Positions 9,851 to 21,170 of a stretch of 64,000 nt of DNA are shown here, in pieces. Each line of letters begins with the position of its first letter. Position 1 is the first letter of the stretch. Location: contig NC_053042.1 in the NCBI RefSeq assembly GCF_003473485.1, positions 36,732,762 to 36,796,761 of the forward strand, written 5' to 3'. Source of the DNA: Medicago truncatula (taxonomy: Eukaryota; Streptophyta; Magnoliopsida; Fabales; Fabaceae). A model generated the notes under the pieces. It saw only the letters and a program-made list of their open reading frames with translations, did no database searches and was not told the origin of the DNA. The translations under genes were made by a program, and so were the position numbers.

Positions 9851-11590
9851 TCAATCGAGTAACGAATCACCGCACTGCAATTTCCATTTCATGCAATCTT
9901 CCAAATTGAAACTGCTTGCACAACCCAGTAATGCGTTTTGTTGTTGTTCATAACGACATATATAGTTCAATCCTTTAAGAAGTTCACATATAGCTTCCTC
10001 TGTCTTTATCTTATCAGCAAAGTATAATGTCTGAAATAGTAGCACATTCGTCCTGCTAACTATTCCACGTTGCTCAAAATTCCTCTCACTTTGCCATTTC
10101 ATCATATTATGAGCAAGCGGAGCAAGCCACCGAAGTATCCCGTCAAGAGTCGCCTTCCAGTCATGTGCAAGAGGGGCATCATATATGGCCAAATTCTTGA
10201 CATATGTCTTAAGTTTGGCCTTCAAAGATAACCTTAAGCTAGTTGGCAGCATCTTATATAGATCATCTCTAGCTTCCTCACCAATTAAATGTGGAAAGCT
10301 AAGTACTTTCTCAATGACAATAATGATATTAGCATAATGCAATGCAAGTGCACATCCTCCAAGAGTTGAAGGAGGAGCATAAACAACAGCTAATCCACTA
10401 TTTGCACCAAAGGTTGAGCATAAGTGCTCCTTTTTCTTGACAATATTTCCAATCCCAATAGGACTTTGAGAGCTTGATACACAACTGTAATGGTCCTCGC
10501 GATCGATAGCAACATCATCGAAATCGTCGAATTTTGAAACTGAGCTACTTAAACTCAGACATTCCATGAAAAGTCTCCCAGGACTTGTTCCACAAGGAAA
10601 ACCAAAATCTTCAAGTTGAACATATGCTAACTCACCTCTCTTCATATCTATATGAGACCTACTACTACCATTTCCCCCAATTGAACTCAAATTGTAACCA
10701 GTTTTCTTGCTATGACTGCGTTTCAACTTCTCCGACAAATTCACCTCAACATTAATCAAGCTAGACGCCGAACCACATTCATTTTGCACGAGTGGCGAAC
10801 CTTCACAGTTACCAATCCCAAGGCCATCCTTCCTCACAGTAGAATCACCAAAGACCATGCAGATTCTTGCATACAAGGTACAAACTGTCCTGGCCAACAA
10901 CTCAACAACCTTATCAAAAGTCTGATTCCAAAGTGAAATCTCCTTAAGCTGCCTCACATCTTGCTTCTGCCATACAAGCCTCTGCTCAAACCCCCTTCTA
11001 CTCTCCTCATTCTGACTATTATTCTGAAACTTCTTCACTGTTTGCTCCAACTCATTCAAACCCCCCATTTTACTATACAAACTCCTAGTAGCACTCACAT
11101 ACCTATCCATTTTCCTCACCATTCCTTCCATATGCTTAACTAAAAACCCCAATTCATTCACATCTATAACACCACTAACAATATCACCATAGACATGCTC
11201 AAACCCTTGCAAAGCAGGCACAGAACACTTCTTCCCTAACCTAGAAACCACACCAGCAACACGGTTCAATTCCTCGAGCTTCTCACGTCGAACAAGCTCG
11301 AATAAATAACCCTCTTCTGAAGAAACCAAGTTCCTAACACCCTCTGAGTTCAAGATCTCATTCCTTAACTTTGTTATCTCAGATTCAGACAATGATTTAT
11401 AAAGTTGAATGGTTTTGGACATTACATTAGCTACTTCAAAAGAAAGAATACCTATAGTTTCTACTTTCTTATTCTCTTTCCTTTTAGGACCATGTTTTCT
11501 ACTAGTAGAAGAAGTTTCAAGCAAAAGGGCTTGTTTAATATTTGCACTTACTTGGTTACCCATCTTCAAAATCCAAGCTTCAGCAACCAT
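9851..11590 (-). CDS. DUF3475/DUF668 protein, PSI (PSK simulator)-like
   Basis: The 579-codon uninterrupted frame encodes a plant-specific protein with the N-terminal DUF3475 segment at residues ~45-105 (IGILSFEVANVMSKTIQLYK, then EEGYLFELVRREKLEELNRV). The DUF668 segment is at ~400-495 (YAPPSTLGGCALALHYANII, DLYKMLPTSLRLSLKAKLK, DWKATLDGILRWLAPLAHNM). A low-complexity, probably disordered linker at ~250-395 joins them. Related Arabidopsis PSI proteins affect growth downstream of phytosulfokine signalling; transfer of that role is inference. The start MVAEAW matches, as far as I recall, the usual start of this subfamily. A second Met at residue 10 (MGNQVS) would make an N-myristoylation signal (G-x-x-x-S) if used instead. 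The single-exon structure is normal for this branch. No damage is seen. Confidence 0.93.
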   Translation of the reverse strand: MVAEAWILKMGNQVSANIKQALLLETSSTSRKHGPKRKENKKVETIGILSFEVANVMSKTIQLYKSLSESEITKLRNEILNSEGVRNLVSSEEGYLFELVRREKLEELNRVAGVVSRLGKKCSVPALQGFEHVYGDIVSGVIDVNELGFLVKHMEGMVRKMDRYVSATRSLYSKMGGLNELEQTVKKFQNNSQNEESRRGFEQRLVWQKQDVRQLKEISLWNQTFDKVVELLARTVCTLYARICMVFGDSTVRKDGLGIGNCEGSPLVQNECGSASSLINVEVNLSEKLKRSHSKKTGYNLSSIGGNGSSRSHIDMKRGELAYVQLEDFGFPCGTSPGRLFMECLSLSSSVSKFDDFDDVAIDREDHYSCVSSSQSPIGIGNIVKKKEHLCSTFGANSGLAVVYAPPSTLGGCALALHYANIIIVIEKVLSFPHLIGEEARDDLYKMLPTSLRLSLKAKLKTYVKNLAIYDAPLAHDWKATLDGILRWLAPLAHNMMKWQSERNFEQRGIVSRTNVLLFQTLYFADKIKTEEAICELLKGLNYICRYEQQQNALLGCASSFNLEDCMKWKLQCGDSLLD

Positions 11591-11960
11591 AGCTAGTTAG
11601 CTACTACTTTCACCAAATTTTCCTTCTGCAACAGCCCAAAAGTGAAACTTTCTAAAAAAACAGAATTTACCTAAAGAAGATCAAACCCATTAAAGGGAAG
11701 AAGGAGAAGATCACAAAAACTTGCTAAAAATCCAAACTTTCATGGTAAAAAAGGGGGTTTTTGAGATGAATTTTTTTAGGGGGTGTAAGAAAAACAAAAG
11801 GGTGCAAATAGAATAAAAATTGAAGAAGTCAAAAAGTGGCATAGCAATAGCAATGAGAAGAAGAGACAGAAAGAAAGTGGAGGGAAAAGGTTAAGGTTGT
11901 GATGTGTTCTTTGTCTCTTGTTCTACATTTCAAAAAGGAGATTCAGAATTTTTGAAAGTA
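11591..11960 (-). promoter_or_regulatory. 5' leader and promoter region of the PSI-like gene
   Basis: The region directly upstream of the start codon is rich in purine/pyrimidine tracts on the transcribed strand (CTTCTTCTC-like words around 11690-11890), as is common in plant 5' leaders. No clear TATA box can be fixed without transcript data. Confidence 0.35.
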
Positions 11961-12555
11961 AAAGGACTTTTCAATTAAAAAAGAATAAGTGCTTATTCAA
12001 TTTTGAATTTTATAGTGTCTGTTACTGATATTGCGTCTTTCAATTAATTTTGAAGGTTCTTTTTTTAGTAAAGAAATTAAAATAGTTGCCAACTTGTTGC
12101 CATTGTGAAGTATGCAAGTTTAACTTCTACCTACCAGCCAAAACAAGGGCATAAAACAGCTACACGATGCATAGACTTTATTAAAAATATGTTAAAAATG
12201 TATATTGCTATAATTATTCATACACAAAATTTTTGAAACTCAAGCTAGTTGATTGATCAATATATTTAAAAGAAATACAATTTAAGCAATAATGTGTATT
12301 GTTTATTTATTATATAATATTTTATTAAAACTATGTTTTGATGATGAGAAAAATTAGTCAAAATTGATGAACTATATTAGTGCATTAGTTATATGGATTA
12401 GGCATGGTTTTAGTTGTATTTCATTTTTGAACATTAGTATGAAGACAAAACATAAGTCAAAGTTGTTAACCAATGTGGTGTTGGTGGAAGCATATCTTGC
12501 CCCAATAAGAAGGAGGGTCTAAAAAATTTATCTATTCTCACACTATAAAACTTGA
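11961..12555. other. AT-rich intergenic DNA
   Basis: No gene, RNA or element was recognised. It presumably holds distal promoter sequence of the minus-strand gene at 9851-11590. Confidence 0.4.
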
Positions 12556-12735
12556 GAAATGATATTTGTACAACCACTTTGTGACAACTTTTAAACAATT
12601 TTCTCTCTCATACTCACATTATATTCTTACTCTCTCTCTTTCTTCTTCTCTCTCCATTGTTTTTTACCAATGAAAAGAGAGAAAATGAATGTTGTCAAAT
12701 AAGTTTTATCAAATGGTTGTTCAAATATCATTGTT
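12556..12735. mobile_element. MITE, GATATTTGTACAAC family (copy 2)
   Basis: The left end ATGATATTTGTACAACC is mirrored by the right end GGTTGTTCAAATATCAT. The arms carry TCTCTCTCATACTCAC-type pyrimidine tracts opposed by purine tracts, like the copy at 2677-2857. Confidence 0.65.
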
Positions 12736-12737
12736 CA

Positions 12738-13833
12738 AAACTTAATGGTTAGTAAAAACACAATCTTAACTTATTTTTATCAGTCAAAAACTTGTCAATT
12801 TTCTACTCTTTTATATATTTTTACAATAAACTTTCCTTTATTTCTTCTATTTTTTGAATTCAAATTTTAAATTTTACCATTTTTTTCCCGCTCATTCCAA
12901 TCTTCTCTTTTACACTCCTTGCATTTTCTCTTTCTCTTCCTCCCATTTGTTTTATCTTTCATGTGTTACACTTCCATCACTATCTTGTCATATTCGAACA
13001 CTAAACATTTAACTCTTTTAATCACTTAGTTCAATCAAATGAGCTACTCATCCCATATTTGTTTAATTTTATTAAATATATTTAGACAAGATAGTCCGTA
13101 TTGGCGTATAAACATTAAGCCTTACTTTTTGTTTTGTTAACTATTTAGGAGACTTAATTTGTGCGCGAACAGCATGGACTTCCTCTCATTTCACTGTGGT
13201 ATAAGGGGAAGATATGGTCATTTTAAAGGCTTTGCATTTGAATCAACAAGTGGGATATGAATATGTTCTTTTGGGTCAGACACTAAAATTGTAGCAGAAG
13301 CAATCAATACCAATTATGTTGTTATTTCCAACACATGAGGGAGATGAAAGTTGTTTCGAGCACCAGAGAAGAATGACTTTAAAAGAAACACATACACCCA
13401 ATACTCTACAATATAATAATGAAATAGAAGATACTCCATTTATATTTATGATCCAAATCCATCTGGGTCGGGTCATAATTCAACGGTGAGATAAAAGCCT
13501 ATGCCGCCGGTGAAGATTCTGATCACGAGGTCGTCATGTATCGCAATACCTTCGGTGTCATAGTCCAATGTCGGTTTGAGTCCCCTGTTCTTCTTTCTAA
13601 CATGAAGGTGGATTTTCTCGGTGGCATAAATATGATGAAATTTCAGAGATGATGAAATTTGACTTGAACATGAGAGAGGAAACAATTAATTTTTAAGGAA
13701 TGGCTAAATAAATGATACTAGTTTATTGTATTTAATGGCCCTTAAGCTGTGAAATTAATGATTTTTCCACTACCTTAATATGATCGTCAACAAGTTTGAT
13801 GTTTGACATTTAAAAATTGTCTAAAACATTTAA
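12738..13833. other. Intergenic, one unsupported small frame
   Basis: A minus-strand frame at 13473-13685 (70 codons, containing RKKNRGLKPTLDYDTEG) is somewhat less AT-rich than its surroundings. It could be a gene remnant, but I recognise no family. The rest is AT-rich. Confidence 0.3.
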
Positions 13834-14371
13834 GGGTGTTGCTAACCGATACCCCATGGCACTGGTTAAGGAACAATAATATTAATGTGTCTCATTTAAT
13901 TTCATTCAATTAAAGTGAAAAGTTTATCAACTTAATTAAAATAGAAAAACGCTACATTTAATACTCTTTAGAAAGATACGCTTCCTTTCTTTTTTTTTTT
14001 TCTTGTGAACTTTTTAGAATCCTTTTTTTTTAGTCCCCTTGCTTTCTTTCATATATCTTAACAATTTTTTTCTCTTCTTGTGAATTTTACCCCATCAAGT
14101 TTTTCTTTCTGTGATTTTTTTTAAGCATTTTTTACTTGCAAGCTAATTCACTGAAAAGTCTATACTCAAACCAATTTTTTTCCATTACTCGAAAAAAACT
14201 ATTGTTTTTTTTTAATTAAAAGCTGTATAAATAATTAAAATAAGACAAACATTATATAGTCCAAAATAAATTTACAATTACAAAGATAAAACATATCCAA
14301 TTAAAGTATGAAATACAAAATCATATTGATGGAGTTTAATGAGTATTGAATACAAGCATTCATATTTTAAT

Positions 14372-14565
14372 GGCTTAATATATGCTTTGGTCCCTTAACT
14401 TATTTTTGAATTTTATTTTGGTCCCTTAACTTTAAACTGTCTCAATTTGGTCCCATAACTTTACCTCTGTTTACCTAAATAACAGAAGGTAAAGTTATGG
14501 GACCAAATTGAGACAGTTTAAAGTTAGGGGACCAAAATAAAATTCAAAAATAAGTTAATATACCT
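14372..14565. mobile_element. Palindromic MITE, TTTGGTCCCTTAACTT family (deleted copy)
   Basis: The left arm reads TTAATATATGCTTTGGTCCC and then TCTCAATTTGGTCCCATAAC. The right arm is its inverse (GTTATGGGACCAAATTGAGA), with almost no loop. The copy at 14922-15174 is longer in the middle (it retains GTGGTCCCTTCGG), so this copy has an internal deletion. Confidence 0.8.
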
Positions 14566-14782
14566 TCCAATAATTTTTATTTTTTTTTACATTTGACTCA
14601 TTAGAAAAAAAAAATATTATAGTATAATATACTATCCGATTTTGGGAGAAAGAAGTAGTGGTAATTTGAAGTTTGATTAATAGGTAGGAAAGTCAGATCA
14701 ATAATTATTCTACTCAATAATTAATTGAGATTCTTGTTATATAGATTTTGGAATATATTTCTTTTGTATATGTTAATTTTAT

Positions 14783-14791
14783 TATTATTGG

Positions 14792-14842
<51 letters not shown>
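14783..14842. repeat. (ATT)n microsatellite
   Basis: An almost uninterrupted run of ATT units lies between two related MITEs. Confidence 0.9.
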
Positions 14843-14845
<3 letters not shown>

Positions 14846-14921
14846 TAAATTTTGTTTTTAATTGAAATTATTTTGATTTAGATTAAAATTATAGGTATAG
14901 ATATTAAAATTATATTTATTA

Positions 14922-15174
14922 GGTTTAATATATGCTTTGGTCCCTCAACTTATTTTTGAATTTCATTTTGATCCCTTAACTTTAAACCGTCTCAATTTGG
15001 TCCCATAACTTTACCTCTGTTTACCTAAGTGGTCCCTTCGGTTAGTTTTTTTAACAGAAGGGACCATTTAGGTAAACGGAGATAAAGTTATGAGACCAAA
15101 TTGAGACGGTTTAAAGTTAAGGGACCAAAATGAAATTCAAAAATAAGTTGAGGGACCAAAGTATGTATTAAGCC
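14922..15174. mobile_element. Palindromic MITE, TTTGGTCCCTCAACTT family
   Basis: It begins GGTTTAATATATGCTTTGG and ends with the inverse CCAAAGTATGTATTAAGCC. The arms pair over about 110 bp each. It could fold into a long hairpin if transcribed and is therefore a plausible small-RNA source (inference). Confidence 0.85.
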
Positions 15175-15563
15175 TATTTTAATTAAGTTGACCAACTTTT
15201 CACTTTAATTAAAGTAAATTAAGTGGAATCAATTAATTTTATTGTTCCTTAACCAGGGCCCCGAAGCACTAGATAACATTACCCATATTATATTCCTTTT
15301 ATCTTTCCTTGGCCATAACTTCTTGATGGCTGGTAAAATATGATTAATTACAAATATATTACTCACTTCTTTCGTAGTTATGTGTTTCTTTTTTAATGTT
15401 CCCGCGACTCTATTTACTTGATATTATGCATTGATTTAAACTTCGTATCACGATATATGATTCTATCATCAAGCATATATTGACAAACAATATTTTAAAA
15501 ATCTCTTATGTTCTAATCCTTTAAATATGGATTAAGTATTTTGAATAATAACGTATAACTCTA

Positions 15564-15913
15564 GGGTGTGTTTGTTTCAAATTTACGAAATTTATTCCTA
15601 GGAATAACATTCCTTGGAATATAAAGATGGGAATTTTATTCCAAGGAATTTATGAAAAATATGTTTGGTTAGCTTTATAATATTCCTAGGAACCATAAAA
15701 ATAGGGATTATAATAGGTAAACTATTTATGAATTTATTCCCATCTTCATGGGAACTTTATTCCCACCCTTTTCCTTTGGGAAATTTTTTCTATTCCCAGG
15801 AACAATTTATACCCGGAAATAAAATTTAGTAAACTTGTAACAAACATAGGCATATACATTCCTATTATTTTATTTCCGGAAATCAACAATTATAACTTGA
15901 AACAAACACACTT
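15564..15913. mobile_element. MITE with GTGTGTTTGTTTCAA ends
   Basis: The left GTGTGTTTGTTTCAA and right TTGAAACAAACACAC are perfect inverted ends. Inner palindromes include TTCCTAGGAA and ATTCCTTGGAAT. GTGTGTTTG ends are common to plant PIF/hAT-type MITEs; the target duplication is ambiguous. Confidence 0.7.
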
Positions 15914-16716
15914 CTAATCTTTTGCAATCTTATCAATGATGTTTTTATTAATGCCTACAACAAACTCTAGAGATTGAAGAGTTGTCGAAACAAATGATGT
16001 TTGATGATAGAACTTCACAAAACATTTGAGGGTAGAATTAAATACTTATAGGGATAAAAAAAAAAATTTAGGGATTAAAAGATAGAGAAAAGTTTTAGGG
16101 GAACTAAAATAAAAAGTTGAAATATTTATAGGAATTAAAAACATATTTAACCATTTATAGTATGTATAAATATTTAGAATCTTACTATTTTTTTTATAAT
16201 AGTATACATTAATAATTAGAGGAGTAACAACTTTTATTTTTTTATTTTTTAAAGAAGGAGTAACAACTTTTTGGTACTTGTGTGTTTTACAAAAGTGATT
16301 TTTATTTTACACATTTGTGCAAAAAAGGAAAGAAAAGAAGAAGAAGATAAATTAAGAAAAGATTATATGAAAAAAAATGAGAGACGAAACAAAGATTTTA
16401 TAAGTCACTTTGCAAAAAATATCTGTGTTTTATTATAAGTCACTTTACAATATTGCATCATTAATGAGTTTTTTTTTCCTATTATGTCCTTTACTGTTTA
16501 CTATTCTATCTTACTTTAATTCCTTTAATCTCTTTTTTCCATGTCATTGATAAGGGATAATTTTATAAAATCATTCATAATTTTTCTTTCCAATACAAAA
16601 TTATCAACATTTCTTAATTTATCTTAATAATATTTTTTCGTTGCATTTAAGTCTAAAATTCTACAATATAAATATATTATAAATTTTACTATAAATCACG
16701 GATGAAATTGATAGTT
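15914..16716. other. AT-rich intergenic DNA
   Basis: No gene recognised. Short direct words (AAGTCACTTTRCAA) recur at about 16398 and 16438. Confidence 0.35.
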
Positions 16717-16726
16717 TCTCCTCCAT

Positions 16727-16824
16727 GGAGGACAAATAATCAGCCAATCAATATCTAAATACTTTTGTCTCTCTAATATATATTTTTTATTATAAAAGAT
16801 ATTGATTGGCTGATTATTTGTCCA
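16727..16824. repeat. Short perfect inverted repeat (MITE-like)
   Basis: The left GACAAATAATCAGCCAATCA and right TGATTGGCTGATTATTTGTC are perfect inverses around a short AT-rich loop. Confidence 0.75.
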
Positions 16825-16866
16825 AATTGGATAACAATTTAAAAAGTATATATGAATAAAAAAAAG

Positions 16867-17147
16867 TATTCCCTCCGTCGGTAAATAATAGTCGTTTAAG
16901 GTTGATGCACGGTTATTAAGGAAATGATTAATGTGTTGATTTTGATGGTAAAATTAGTATCATTTACTAAAACACCTTTATTAATTGTAATTAGTGGAGG
17001 AGTAGTTAAGTTGGATGAAGTTCAATAAATAAGGGTATTATAATGGAAAAAATAATAAATGTTGTATTGGTATTTCAAAGTGACAATTATATTTTAAGAA
17101 AAAGAAAAATGAGTAAAAAGACAATTATCGTGAGAGGGAGTGAGTAT
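16867..17147. mobile_element. Stowaway-like MITE (TATTCCCTCCGTC)
   Basis: The left end TATTCCCTCCGTCGG is matched by the right end GAGAGGGAGTGAGTATA. CTCCCTCCGT ends with a TA target are the hallmark of plant Tc1/mariner-type MITEs. Confidence 0.65.
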
Positions 17148-18027
17148 ATATGTTTAACTTTCCAACTGTTAATACTTGACCCTTGAATTTTTTTTTTTAT
17201 GGAGTTTGACCCTTCGCTAGTTAACGTCTTTAGAATTTTTTTTTCCAAATTTGAATCTTAATCTCCTTGGTTTAATATGATACTCTGACTCCATTCATTT
17301 TCCTTTGACATAATTGAATTTGTTGTTGTTTCAAAAAAAATAAAATTGAATTTGTTGTGTTGTGAAAATAACTTTGCTAGGAATCAAACAACAAAAAGAA
17401 CATTTAAAAGGAATTATTGTTTATTTATATTTTATAGCTTACACGGATAAATTCTTATATTTCCTTGAAAGATCTTTAATTTTTCTTCTACAAAGCATAA
17501 TCACCATTGGATATGGATTGCCCATATAGTTTTTCTTAGATGAAAGTAAACTTAATATAATGTTATAATCATCGTGAACTTAGATAAGTTAGTAAAGAAA
17601 TTGTATAATATATAAAAGAGTTGGAGATCGAACCTTGAACCTTACATATATTATGCATTATTTTTACCAACTGAACTAAGCTAACGATGACATGCTAGTC
17701 TTAATATGCTAACATGGTTTTATTCTTGATTTCTTTTTTTTGTTAAAAAGATTGTTTATTTATTCTCTATTAACAGAACCCCGTAAACTTCCGGTAGACA
17801 ATTCTTATAGAATATTTTTCTTCTATATTTATTTTTTTGAGGAAATATTTTTCTTCTATAAAACAATAGATTCAAAGTAAACTTATTCAAAAAAAGAAAA
17901 AGAAAAATAGATTCAAAGTAAACAAACATAGAATGAAATCAATTAACTTTTCACCAAAAAAATATAAAAAATCAATCAACTCAGAGGAATTAAATGGACC
18001 AACAAATAAAGGCCCAATAGCAACTCA
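17148..18027. other. AT-rich intergenic DNA
   Basis: No supported gene. Around 17560-17700 there is a GAGATCGAACCTTGAACC-type phrase of the kind seen in degenerate tRNA-derived SINEs, too decayed to call. Confidence 0.35.
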
Positions 18028-18374
18028 GAGCATCCACCATGGTGAGGTCTTCACCATTTAAGACCTAGTATCTAATATGTACTTCCATTGTGGAAATTTT
18101 TTTTGAGGGTCTTCTAAGACTCATGGTCTAACTTAAGACCCCATCTTTCAGTGGTCTCCACACACTTTTTTTTATATTAAAATATTATGTTATTGATGGA
18201 ATGTAAATGAGGAAGAGTTAGTTGTGGAACCCATTTAGACTTTTAGCCAATAGGTCTTTATTGGAGTGAATGTATACCTATTATGTACTGTTATTAAAAA
18301 ATAATAAAAAATTGATGTGTATAAGTGGTACTCGTTTAAGACCTTCAAGTTGAGAATCTCTATTTTGGATGCTC
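18028..18374. mobile_element. PIF/Harbinger-like MITE, TCA target duplication
   Basis: It starts GAGCATCCACCATGGTGAGG and ends TTTTGGATGCTC. The 3-bp direct repeat TCA lies immediately outside both ends (18025-18027, 18375-18377), as in PIF/Harbinger insertions. A relative may lie at 42698-43052. Confidence 0.75.
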
Positions 18375-18639
18375 TCAGCAGAGCTCTGCTTTTTTGTCCT
18401 CTCCCCCTAGACTTTTTTTTATTTTTAAAACCATTCGGTTCGTAATTACCAAATAATATCTTTTTAGTTCTAATATCTTCAATAGATAACTTTCAAATGA
18501 CATTTTTTTTAGCATATAGAGGAAATGAGAGAGTGAGAAAAGCATAGCTCAGCTCAGCTCATCGAGGCACGGCCCAATCATGTTACAAGACATGTAGGAC
18601 ACAAAAATCCACGGTTGTTTGACATATTTGCATAGAGTA

Positions 18640-18767
18640 AAGAGTACTGCTCTTCTCCCATCTGTTTTTGCTCATTCCTGTCAAAATAGCCGAGTGTAGG
18701 TTAACTCATGCATGTGTATTTTCAGCGGAGATGAATAAAAACCGATGGGAGAAGAGAAGTTCTCTAT
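18640..18767. mobile_element. MITE with TTCTCCCATCTGTTTTTG arms (copy 2)
   Basis: The left TCTTCTCCCATCTGTTTTTG and right AAAAACCGATGGGAGAAGA are inverted. It is the same family as 6676-6817. Confidence 0.75.
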
Positions 18768-19440
18768 AGTAAATATGAAGTTGATGCTTGAAATTACATG
18801 GTTGTATTATTTTCAGAATCACTTTGAGATATCATAAATATAAGAGACTAAATTGATACTTCCTCCATCTTTTTATGGGACATTTTAATAAAAACTTATA
18901 AGTATTAAGAAAAATTGTCGAAGTAACAATATATTTTAAATATGTGAGACTATTATTAAACTACATTTTCCTCTTAGAAAAATGTATACACATATTTAAT
19001 GTTAAATTTTCATATTTTAATAAAAAAAATGGTAGAATTAATAAGAGGTATATTTAGAGAAGAAAAAAATAGTAAGAAATGCATCTAAAAATTTGAGATG
19101 ATCTCATATTCAGAGTAAAAAGACTTTTTTTTTAATTATCGTCATATAATTAGTGACCAAGGGAGTTTTTGTTTTTGTTTTTGTTTTTGATAAGAACGAA
19201 AGGAGTATAATCTTACAATTTTAAGGAGTAATTTAATTTGTGTATTTTTATTCTTTTTGCATTTTTTTCAAATCCATTTGGTAGTATATTTGATTTCAAT
19301 GATCGACCTAAAGAAAAGGATAATGCATGACATGAAATAGCAATAAATGAGTGAAAAATTGAAAACCACTCATTTTTGGCACGACATAGACATGCAAAAA
19401 GACAAATTAAAGAGAGAAAAGGCCATGGAATATTGCTTTG
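18768..19440. other. Intergenic; probable degenerate Stowaway-like MITE
   Basis: GATACTTCCTCCATC near 18856 and AACGAAAGGAGTAT near 19194 look like worn CTCCCTCC-type ends. No gene was recognised. Confidence 0.35.
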
Positions 19441-19479
19441 CGTATCAGCAACAACCATTTCCAATATATGAGGTGTACA

Positions 19480-21170
19480 ACTTTTTCTTTTCTTTCTATT
19501 GCCTTCTTTAAATTCCTTTTTCATCTTTGTTCTCTCGCCGCCGTATTCAACTCATCTCTCCAAAGCCCAATCCTGCTACCCTCCTTTCTTGTTTTGTCCA
19601 GATGTAGATGGCGGTGGTTGGCGATGCGACAATGGTGGTGGGTATGCCATCCGAATCGCAGCTCTCCCCTGTTCTCTCGACGGTGGTTCGTCGGTGGTAC
19701 AGGTTTTAGGCGCGGTTTATTCTGGTCCATCGGTAGCGCCGACGATTTGGGTTCATTCGAATCGTGCCACAGTGACTAGGTTTGAGGTTCTGTCATACAT
19801 CTATTCGGTTTGGAAGGTTGCTGCAGATTTGGGTTTGTCCCTTTGCAGGTTCGGTTTCTCTGTTCTCTACAGGTTTTCACGATTCAGTTTTGCATCTACT
19901 GCGTCAAAGGATTGGACTGCTTTGGGTTGTTGCCGTTTTTAAAAAAATCTGATTCGGTCTCGTGATCGATTTTGGATTGTGGGGCTAGAAATGGTCGTGA
20001 ATTTGTGTGCTTTGTCACAGTAAATTGTGGATGTGCGATATTTGTCACCGTGTTGGCGGTCGAGTTCATATGTCATCCTTAATGTGCCTCGGTTGTGTTT
20101 GTATGTTCGCTTGATGTGGGCCAGAAATGGCTAATTAATCAGTTGATCAGTTGGTGCGCGTGAATTCGTTAATTACCGTGTTGGCGGTCGAATCCACCCC
20201 CATTTTCAAGCATTTGTCTGTGGTATTGTATGGACTCGAAAGAGTCATCAATGCTTGCTAGGGGTGTTCGTGGGTGGTTTGGGTTGGGTTTGGCCAAACC
20301 CAAAACCAAACCAAATAGGCTACTCCGGTTTGGGTGAGGTAAAATAACCACTCGTTATACTATTGGGTGGGTTTGGACAAATCCACTAATTTTTGGGTTG
20401 GGTTAGATTGGGTAATGGGTTACCCGACTTATTTTTCTATTTTTTTAATATTAAATGACTAAATGATAAGTCCTCGTAATTTTGTTTTAAAATAGTACTC
20501 TACTTTTTAATTTTTTTAAAGAAAATGTTAACTTATTTTACTATAATTGTATGCATCATAATATCAAATAATAAACTCCATCATAAAATTCTGGCAGCAA
20601 ACTAAATTGCATGACATAAAATTGCATTAGTATCAAAATAACTAAAAAGTGCAACATATTAATGTGCAACTTTAGTATGTTTTGATTTTCAATATATAGG
20701 GTACAATGTGTATGTTTTGGAAATATAACTTTCTTATATCCTATGAAAATAAAGATAAAAAATATTAACATTATTGGGTATGTGGGTTTTATGGGATTGG
20801 GTCTGGTTTTATCCGAAACCCATTTATTTTTATGGGTTTTCCATTTTTTGAAACCACACCCACCTAATTACCCAACCCAACCCATTTTTTTGGGTTTTTT
20901 GGGTGGGTTTGACCGGATTTTCTGGGTTGACCCAACCCATGAATACCCCTAATGCTTGCTGTCTTTGTTGCAGGGAGTTGATGGTACGTGATCCGATTTC
21001 GTGTTGACGATCGGTTCATTCGTCAAACTTTAGACCCGAGCTCAATTGTTAGAAATCTTTAAGGTTGGATCCACTTTGTGGATTTTTTATTTTTTATTTT
21101 TTGGTTTTGCCCGTTAGGGTTGTTTACTGGGTCAGGTTTTATGTCCCCAAATTTTTCCTGTAATTTTTTC
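19480..21170 (+). other. GC-richer transcript-like repeat, interrupted by a hAT element
   Basis: From about 19480 (CTTTGTTCTCTCGCCGCCG) to 20250, resuming at 20952-21170, base composition is clearly richer in G+C than the surroundings. The longest frame is 147 codons (19499-19942) with no recognisable domain. The 3' part has the look of a transcript end (TTTTATGTCCCC, T-rich tail, AATAATATAT). Repeated phrases such as CCGTGTTGGCGGTCGA occur at about 20048 and 20176. It may be a non-autonomous retroelement or a decayed gene; I cannot decide. Confidence 0.4.
20259..20951. mobile_element. hAT-type non-autonomous element with 8-bp target duplication
   Basis: It starts TAGGGGTGTTCGTGGGT and ends ACCCATGAATACCCCTA. 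The 8-bp direct repeat ATGCTTGC flanks it exactly (20251-20258, 20952-20959). The subterminal regions are full of GGGTTTGG/CCAAACCC words, as in plant hAT MITEs. No transposase is encoded; the small frames inside are spurious. Confidence 0.9.

Larger units (their letters stand above)
13834..15294. mobile_element. Composite TIR element with ~100-bp ends
   Basis: The left arm contains CTGGTTAAGGAACAATAA and AATTAAAGTGAAAAGTT. The right arm carries the inverse, TTATTGTTCCTTAACCAG and AACTTTTCACTTTAATT. Outer ends are GGGTGTTGCTAACC and an imperfect GGTAATGTTATCTAG inverse. No clear target duplication was found. The interior holds two further palindromic MITEs (14372-14565, 14922-15174) and an ATT microsatellite, so the element has served as a landing site. 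No transposase frame is present. Confidence 0.65.

Noticed and set aside
13473..13685. 70-codon minus-strand frame as a small gene
   Set aside because: Less AT-rich than its surroundings but with no known family; kept only as a note.
19499..19942. 147-codon frame as a protein gene
   Set aside because: Overlapping open frames in other phases reflect GC content; no domain, and the region looks like a repeat.
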